Assembly: GCF_014805685.1 (NCBI RefSeq)
Contig: NC_060886.1
Location: 27,885,652 to 27,949,651, forward strand
Source of the DNA: Silurus meridionalis
Taxonomy: Eukaryota > Chordata > Actinopteri > Siluriformes > Siluridae
Length of the DNA: 64,000 nucleotides
Direction of reading: 5' to 3'
Part shown: positions 35,573 to 44,000 of the stretch, piece by piece
Layout of the letters: every line of letters starts with the position of its first letter
How positions within the stretch are numbered: the stretch's first letter is position 1
The notes under the pieces: model-generated
Database searches by the model: none
The model's input: the letters and a program-made list of their open reading frames with translations, nothing else
Told to the model about the DNA's origin: nothing
Program-made: the position numbers and the translations under genes

Positions 35573-36508
35573 GCGTGCTTTGTATTGAGGAACAAAGAAT
35601 GCTGAGCTCCTATTGGCTGAGTCAACAGTCTTTCTTGCTTTCTGATTGGTCGGAGAACTCCGCCATTAAGTCGGTTCCGTTTTTTTGATGCGTACTCAAA
35701 TGCTTGATTTATCTCTTAAAATTAATGATACAATAATGTGTTTTTTAAAAATGTTAAGATCTTTTTTTTTTTTTTTAAAGAATTTTAAGATCGTCTGCGA
35801 CTCAGGTTCCGATTGAGAACCCGAGAATTTTTCTCGAAACCCGCGCATTATCGGGGGTCGACTGTATATAGGTTTTATACAGTATATAAAATACGTTGCA
35901 GATGAAACATATAAATCATTGCAGTAATTATTCAATGGAGCTCTTACCTATAATTGCTTAGTTAAAGACAGATATTGCATTATTATTATTACGGATATTA
36001 TTAGAATTATTATTACTAGTAGTAGTAGTGTTGGTATTATCATTGTAATTGATTTTGACTTGTACGGCGTTTTAACAATAGACGTTGTCTCGAAGCAGCT
36101 TTACGGAGATAGAGGTTATAACGGTGTACAAAACAATGAAGACGTTTCCTGAATAAAAACCCCAAGACGACGAGAAGAACCCTTGAGGGGGAACCCGATT
36201 TAAAAGGTAATCTGGGTGGCACCGGATGTCCGTTCGTTATATGATGATGATGATGATTAATCTTGTGAATAATGTGCTGTGGAAGTGGAACCCAATATAC
36301 CGTGTGTACTCTTCCTGAAGTTTGCTGGGGTCACTCACAAAGAACTTCACCCGGAAGTTCAGATGATGAGGGGATCCCCCTGGTCGGAGAGAACAGCGGT
36401 TAACAGTTGAACTTTTAGTGCCTATAAACTGCGTGCTCGAGTGCCATATTTCAATATACTCACTTTTTAATTGCTTCCTGATGGGTTTGTTTGGATCGAG
36501 CCACCTCT

Positions 36509-36561
<53 letters not shown>

Positions 36562-36947
36562 TCAATAAAAATTCAATACAACGCCTCTGAATGATCCATC
36601 ACACTGGAGGAGTCAGAGGTCCGGCACTATTTCTCAACAGGACGTCTCTTTCACATGGAATCGATTTCAGTCTTCATACTAGTGCTTCTTCTAGTGCTAC
36701 TGTGTGCCACACCAAATCACAGCTTGTGTTTATTAGGTGGAAACCTGCTTGCTCACTGAGGCAATTTTCCTGTGTGGGGGGGTAAGGGGTGGGGGTCGGA
36801 GCTGCTAAGTTTAAGCCTGACCTCTGAACTCACCGGACTGTCGGAGGACTCGTCGGCCAGGTGCAGCCCGAAATAGTCTCTTTCGGTCAGCTGCAGGTGC
36901 TTAAAAACTACGTCCAGCAGGACCTGTCCTTGATCGTACTTCTGCAG

Positions 36948-37004
<57 letters not shown>

Positions 37005-37184
37005 AAACAGATGTCATGATCTGAAGCCTAAAAACGAACGAGAAAAGGAAGGTGATCTATTGCCTAATATATATTTTTTAAATGAGACACGCAATCACGA
37101 TTTCCAGATTTAAAGTTCCAGAAGTCAGTTCCTCTTCTGACTGACATTTGAATATTATGGCATTATATTCTTTACCAGCATGCA

Positions 37185-37235
<51 letters not shown>

Positions 37236-38042
37236 CTCTTGAAAAAAAAGAAAGCGCTAATCATTCACATTCCATTGCTAATCAATTCCCCATTTGCAGT
37301 AAAGTCAGGTACTGATGTAGGGTGCAGAAGCCTGGAGTGCATAGTGGTGTTCATTGAGGTTGAGTTCAGAGCTCTAGAGCAGGAGATCTTCCACTCCAAA
37401 CCATATCTTCATGTGCACAGGGGCATTGCCATGCTGGAACAGGTTTGGGTGTCCGAGTATGAGAGGAGGAACATGTAATGCAAACGCATCTTTGGATACG
37501 ACTGGAAGGATCGGGTGTCCCAATACTTTTGTCGATACAGTGCCAAAACACCTCATGCTGTCTGATGTACTATTGCGTAATCCAACTTGAAGCACGCTGA
37601 TTTTTTTTCTAGATTTCTTCTTGGCTAATCCGCACAATCGAGGAGGACTCTCCTTTATCCTATGCTACATCCAGGAAGTCATGTGTTGACTCAAAGATCT
37701 GGCTCTGTGATTGACAGGGGAGTGGGCGTATACCATGTCCCAGTCATAGCTGGCTGCAGAAAATAGTACTGTATCGCACATTACTGAAGCAGAACTGATC
37801 AGAGTGTACAGAAGGAAACTCGCAGGGTGTGTACGGGAATCATGGGTCTGATGCAGTCAGTGTTCAGGTATTTGTTTCTACGAGATGATTCTCATGAGAT
37901 GACTGTTAGAAAGCACCTGGTCTGCTTGGTGGTTAGTTATGTGGTATAATGTCATGTGAACTACAGGCAGAGTGCGAAACCAATAGAACTAAAGCGCTCA
38001 AGAAAGAAAAAGAGAGTGAAAGAAAGAGCAATGAGTGGAAAC

Positions 38043-38073
<31 letters not shown>

Positions 38074-41000
38074 CCAAGAAGGAGGAAGGGAGAGCAAGCA
38101 AAAAAAAGGAATAAACAAAAGAAAGAGTGGGAGTGAGAGCAAAACAAAAGGTCGAAACATTCAGAGGAAGACTGAAAGCAAAAAAAGAAAAACAAAAAGA
38201 TGGATAAAAAGAAAGAAAGCGTGCAAAAGGAGGAAAGACAGCAAAGGTGAAAAAAGACAAAGAAAAGAAAGTCAAAGTGAGCATGAAACAAAAGATCAAA
38301 AGAATGAAAAAGATCAAGAGAAAGACAAAGCAAAAAAGAACTAAAGAAAGAGAAAAGACAAGAAATTGCGGAAAGAGGAACGACAACAAGAGCAAAAGAA
38401 AGAGCAAAAGGAAGAGTGAAAGAGAAAAAGAAATTGAGTGAGAGCGAAACAAAAGATTGAAAGATCAAAAGAAAAATCAAGAGAAAGACAAAGCAAAAGA
38501 AGAGCGAAAAAAGAAAAGAACGCAACAGGAGGAAAGACAGCAAGAGTGAAAGAAAGAGAAAAAGAAATTGAGTGAGAGCGAAACAAAAGATTGAAAGATC
38601 AAAAGAAAAATCAAGAGAAAGACAAAGCAAAAGAAGAGCGAAAAAAGAAAAGAACGCGCAACAGGAGGAAAGACAGCAAGAGTGAAAGAAAGAGAAAAGA
38701 AAGAAAGTCAGAGTGAGCGTGAAACAAAAGATCAAAAGATCAAAAGAAAGAAAGAAAGATCAAAAGAAAGACAAAGCAAAAAATAGCGACAGATCAAAAG
38801 AAAGAGAAAAAGAAAATGCAGAAGGAGGAAAGATAGCAAGAGCGAAAGAAAGAGCAAAATGAAGAGTGAAAGAGAAAAAGAAAGAAAGTCAGAGTGAGCG
38901 TGAAACAAAAGATTGAAAGATCAAAAGAAAAATCAAGAGAAAGACTGAAAGCAAAAAAAGAGCAAAAGAGCAAAAAAAAGATCAAAAGAAAGAGAAGAAG
39001 GAAAGAAAAAGCAGAAGGAGGAAAGAGAAAGAGCGAAAGAAAGAGCAAAAGAAGAGTGAAAGAGAAACAAAGAAAGACTGAGTGAGAGCAAAAAAAAGAT
39101 AAAACAAAGCAAAAGAAGAGCAGAAGCGAAAAAATGAGCAAAAGGAAAGAAAGACTGAAAGCAAAAAAAGAAATAGAAAAGAAAGAAAAAGAAAGAAAAG
39201 AAAGTCAGAGTGAGTGCAAAACAGAACGAAAGATCAAAAGAAAGAAAGGCAAATAAAAAAGCTCAAAAGAAAGAAAAAGAAAAGAAAGTGCAGAAGGAGG
39301 AACGACAGCAAGAGCGTAAGAAATAGAAAAGAAAGAAAAGAAAGTCAGTGGAGTGAGCATGAAACGAAAAAAAAGATCGGAAGATCAAAAGAAAGATCAA
39401 AAGAAAGACCGGAAGCAAACGAGAGCAAGAGAAAGAGCGAAAGAAAGAGATGTCGGAAAGAAAGAACGAGCGAAAAAGAGTGAAAGTATATCAGAGCTAG
39501 TGGTTAGATGAGTCTAGTTGTGAGCGCTGTGTGAGCGAATGAGGCGGATTTGTGTATCAGCTGTCGGATGTGTTACGCTGCTCACGTCTTGTGTACAGCA
39601 CCTCGGTCCCATGAGAAACACACATACACTCGGCAGATGGAATTGCGACATGATGTGAATGACAGACGCGTCTCGAGGGATCTCGCGCGCCGCTAAACGC
39701 CCACAGAGCTGTGTCTCTGCACAAACAATATGACGTCAACAACAGGATGTCGCGTTTGTATGCAACTTCAACACCTGCATATTAGGGCTGCATGACTTGG
39801 GGAAAAACTTACTATACTATTACTATCAATGATAAAACTATAAAGAATTATTTACTAAATGAAATAACATAAAAAACTGAATTAAATACAACAATAAATA
39901 AAAACATTTGAGAAGTTTAAGCTACAGTACATGTTTCGACATTGTAATTTGGCTAAAGAGCGTTGATGACTTGTATGGCGTGGGAGTGGAGCATCGTGGT
40001 GGGAGGGCAGAGCCAAGGGGGTGACTATAGGAATCTTGTCCAGGGTTCCAAAAGGCTAGAAATGGCTCTGTTTACGCAAGATGTAACAGAGCGAGAGAGC
40101 GAGAGAGACCGGCAGATCTAACGGCGTGTGTTTGAAAGTGGAGGTTGCCAGGTGTAGGCGCGCCAATCCGCTACGCGTTGACGTAGAGGAAAGTGAGATT
40201 TGTTATTGATTTGTCATGTGATGTACACGTTGCTGATCTTAAAGATTATATATCGCCATATAAGAGGTAGCAGGGTTTTTTTTTTGTCGCTCTGCTCGGC
40301 TGCTCATTCATAAAAGGCAACAATCCCGCCAAACAAACAAACAAAAAATAAATAGATATATACTATATTACCAAAAGTATTGGGCCACCTGCCCTTTCCT
40401 GCTATATTTGGTTCTTCTCCACACTGTTACCTCACAATTGTACAGAACATCTTTAAATGGCGCTATAATAAAATTTTGCTTTCACTTGGAAACCCGAACC
40501 TGTTCCAGTACAGTGATTCCCCCTGTGCACAAAGTGAGCTCCTTGAAGATCTGGTTGCTTTGGAGAGAAAGATCTTGCTGCTATAGAGCTCTGATCTCAT
40601 CCCTACTGGACACCTTTGGGATGAATGTGAACGCTGACTGCACCCCAGGTCTCCTCACCTACATCAGTACCTGCCTAAAATATAGTGGAACATCTTCCCA
40701 GAGGATTGGAGAGAATTATAAGAGCAAACTGGGACTAAATGTGGGACCCAACGCTCAAAAATCACATACCGTACTTATGACCAGGGGACCCAATACTTTT
40801 GGAAATACAGTGTAGATAGATTGAGACAGACAAGACGGTATAGTGTTTATGTTTTGTTTTTACACTATACGAATAAAAGTATTGGGACGCCTGACTTTTC
40901 CAGCCATATGTGGTTCGTCTCCAGGTATCTTCGGATGCAGTACCGTGACATTTTCCTCATTTCATGGGTTGGAGTGGAAGAACTTGAGCGTTAATGGAGA

Positions 41001-44000
41001 ACTTTGTCCAGTGTCCAAGAGACTGAACACTGAATACAACGGAGATCATCATCAAGGTCTTTCCTCTATCCATCATGAACATTTACACCACCAGCTAAGC
41101 ATTAAGGCAACAGTTCCTTTCCTCAAGCCACTCAACTTAACATTTTTATGCAGGACCTCGTTCCTGGAAGAAGGTTGTTTTATCTCGGTCCTGTACTGTT
41201 CTATGGGTGACACTTGACATGGAGAGACGGGTTCTCGCTCACACTCCAGAAGTCAGTCACAACAGTCAGTGTTTTATTTATTCATTTATTTGTTTATGTT
41301 TAATTCATCGTAGATTACTGCACGAGTCACTGTGAATGAGCTGTTGCTATAGAAACAATGGCGTATCAGGACGAGCGCTTCGCTATTAAACCCATCGCTC
41401 ACGTAACCGTCAGAGCCGCTGTCCGGTGGTGCTGAAATGAACGCTCACCTCTGGCTCAACCGAACGCAAGAAATCGGCCACGCGTTGGCGAAGGAACACG
41501 TGAATGCCCGTAAACACGACTTTTTAGAAAGGGCACGAGCAAAAGAAAAAAGAGGAAAAAAAAAAAAAAGACTTGCTCGCTGAGATTATAACAAGCCAGA
41601 GGCGATTGGAGCGAATGGCAGGGAAGAGAAAGGTTAATCGAGGTGAACTTTAACGAGATGTATAAAAGCGTGACCACAGAAAAACAAAAGATTAAGCGCC
41701 GCTCGCTTCCTTCGGGAAAAAAAAAAAATGAAAGAAGGCTATTATTAAATAGTGGTCGCATCCGCGCTGCTCTTTTCCTCTGCTTTGTGAGCTTCAATTA
41801 CAGCCGGTACGAGAGAACACGACTGCCTTGTTCACAGGGTGTGAAGAAAATATACACACTCCTCCGTACACAACGCTTATTTTTTTTTTAAATAAAACGG
41901 CAAGGATGGTGATTTATGATATATTAATTATATTAATATGCCCATATATTAACATAAACTCTGCTCTCAAAAGTATTGGGACACCTGACTCTTTCAGCCA
42001 TCTGAGGTTCTTCTCCAAATGCTTACCACGAAAGTGGAGGCACACAAGATGCTAGTGTTGGATTCTCCCTTCATTTGAACTAGGAGACCCAAACCTGTTC
42101 CAGCTCCACGAACGTACAATTTTACATGGGTTAGAGTGGAAGCTCTCGATTGGTCAACCTTGGACTGGGAAGTAATTTGAATTGAATATAGTGTGAACAC
42201 AAACGACAAGACTTTTCACAGCATGTGAAAACGGAAAGAGTGCATTTATCAGGCATTAGCCGCTGCTTTATCTTAGTTTTATCGGGTGAGTGACGGAAAT
42301 TTGAGCATGCTTAACACCAGCGTTTCCTTCCTCGGCCACAGATGTGCTGAACTGGAAGTTTACTGCAGAATTGTGTGCGCAAGCAAACTGCGCTCGAAGT
42401 GGCAGGAATGCGCTGTGGCGCTCTGAAAGAATGTGACGGCTCTCTGAAAGCAGGTTACTGCGGTGCTGTTTTACTGGCACGCTAACAAGCGTTCGACAAT
42501 GGCGCACTCCTCGGGACTTAAATCGTGTTTTATTTACAGGAGTTGTGAAGAAGAGGAAGAAAAAACAGGGCACAGAAATAAGTCACACGCACACAGGACA
42601 ATGTTCTTCTACAGTGTCCCCATTAATATTGCTCTTTTCACAGCAAAGAAGGCTGTGAAAAATTTCCCCTATTGGTTCTTAATTATTGCTCTGAAGAAAG
42701 AAATGGGCCTTTTCTTAATGCCTATTTTCTTAAAACCACTTCCCACTTCCCATTTAGTGAAGCTCAAAAACCCTTTTGTCCCACATCACAGCTATATTCC
42801 ATATATTTACCCATTGTGATGAATGACTAAGGGAATTTGGATTGTGTGCAACCTCGTATTTGTACCCCTGTGAAACAGGCATGCGTGGTTGGAACGGTTT
42901 TCTCTTCCTAGTACAAAAACACATTTTTAACTATTATTTTGTTCCTGTTAATTAGGGGTTCCAGTACAGTGGAACCTCGATAGTTGGCGACTTTTCATTT
43001 GGAACCGGACTGAGAGTAACTCGCGAAAAATCTAAAAACGTTCTTTTTGTATTATTAATTTAAAGCAATAAATAAAACATGTATGTAATTCACAATTTTT
43101 GTTGAGTTGACACTACAGTACATGTACAATTCCCCTTGAAAAAGGAATCCTCAAGTCAAGTCGAAACCTTGCCATTTTTGCGAGGGGTCAAAGAACGTAA
43201 CCCCCCCGCGAGTATCGAGGTTGCACTTTATTAAACAGGGTTGATAAACACTTTCCCGGTTTCCTTCGAGTGAGTCACAGCTAAAGTGTGAAGAATGGAA
43301 GAAGGTATTAGAGTTCCCTCCCTGGTTGGTTAAGAGAGCTGACTGGTTGGCGGAGAATGTGAGCGTATGACTGCATCAGATGCGATAGTTCTAGTTATCG
43401 CAATCGTTATAGCAGATTAAAAAAAAAAAAGGTCTAAGAGGCTCTTCTTTATTCCCTCTTGGGGTTGATATGTTTTTTTTTCTCAATATTGCGATTTCAA
43501 CACTTGCCCAAAGACAAAAACAAATTAAATACATAATACATTTCTGTGTGAAAAAGAAACACAAACAGCACCAATTCCCTGTCGGTCCGAGAAGAAAATC
43601 CGAGACTGAAGCGAATTGAGCAGCTGCAGGTCTGTGACGGTGTCGGGCGTCCTGCGTGCAGAGCGAATGCAAAGAGATAGATGGGTGTCGTGTGCTGTGA
43701 GGAAACAGGAGTGCGGGCCTGCATGCCGGAATGACAGAAATGTGTGGGGACAGGAAGCAGCTTGTCCAGAAAACATCTCAAAGCCTTTGGGAGGAGCCGA
43801 GCGGTTTAGCAGGAAATCACACCGGAGAAGACTTAAACCAGAACTATTCAACTTCAACAGGAGATTATACCACATTTATGTAATACGGTATGTGTATTGT
43901 GTATACATGTGTATAAATATACGTGTGCTCATTCAGACACAAAAGCAAAGTCAGGTAATGATGTAAGGTGAGGAAGCCTGGGGTTCAGTCAGCCGTCCAA

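Larger units (their letters stand above)
34552..36300 (-). other. ptpn4: ptpn4 intron 4
   Basis: 1,749 bp, AT-rich at 34850-35360, with (GA)n at 35538-35568 and a shortened copy of the 5692 repeat at 36055-36225. No exon or frame of note. Confidence 0.75.

Noticed and set aside
37949..39483. Long K/E-rich plus-strand frames and F/L/S-rich minus-strand frames (up to 245 codons)
   Set aside because: They are translations of the purine tract in each frame. They have no domain, no start context and no splice support, and lie inside a ptpn4 intron.
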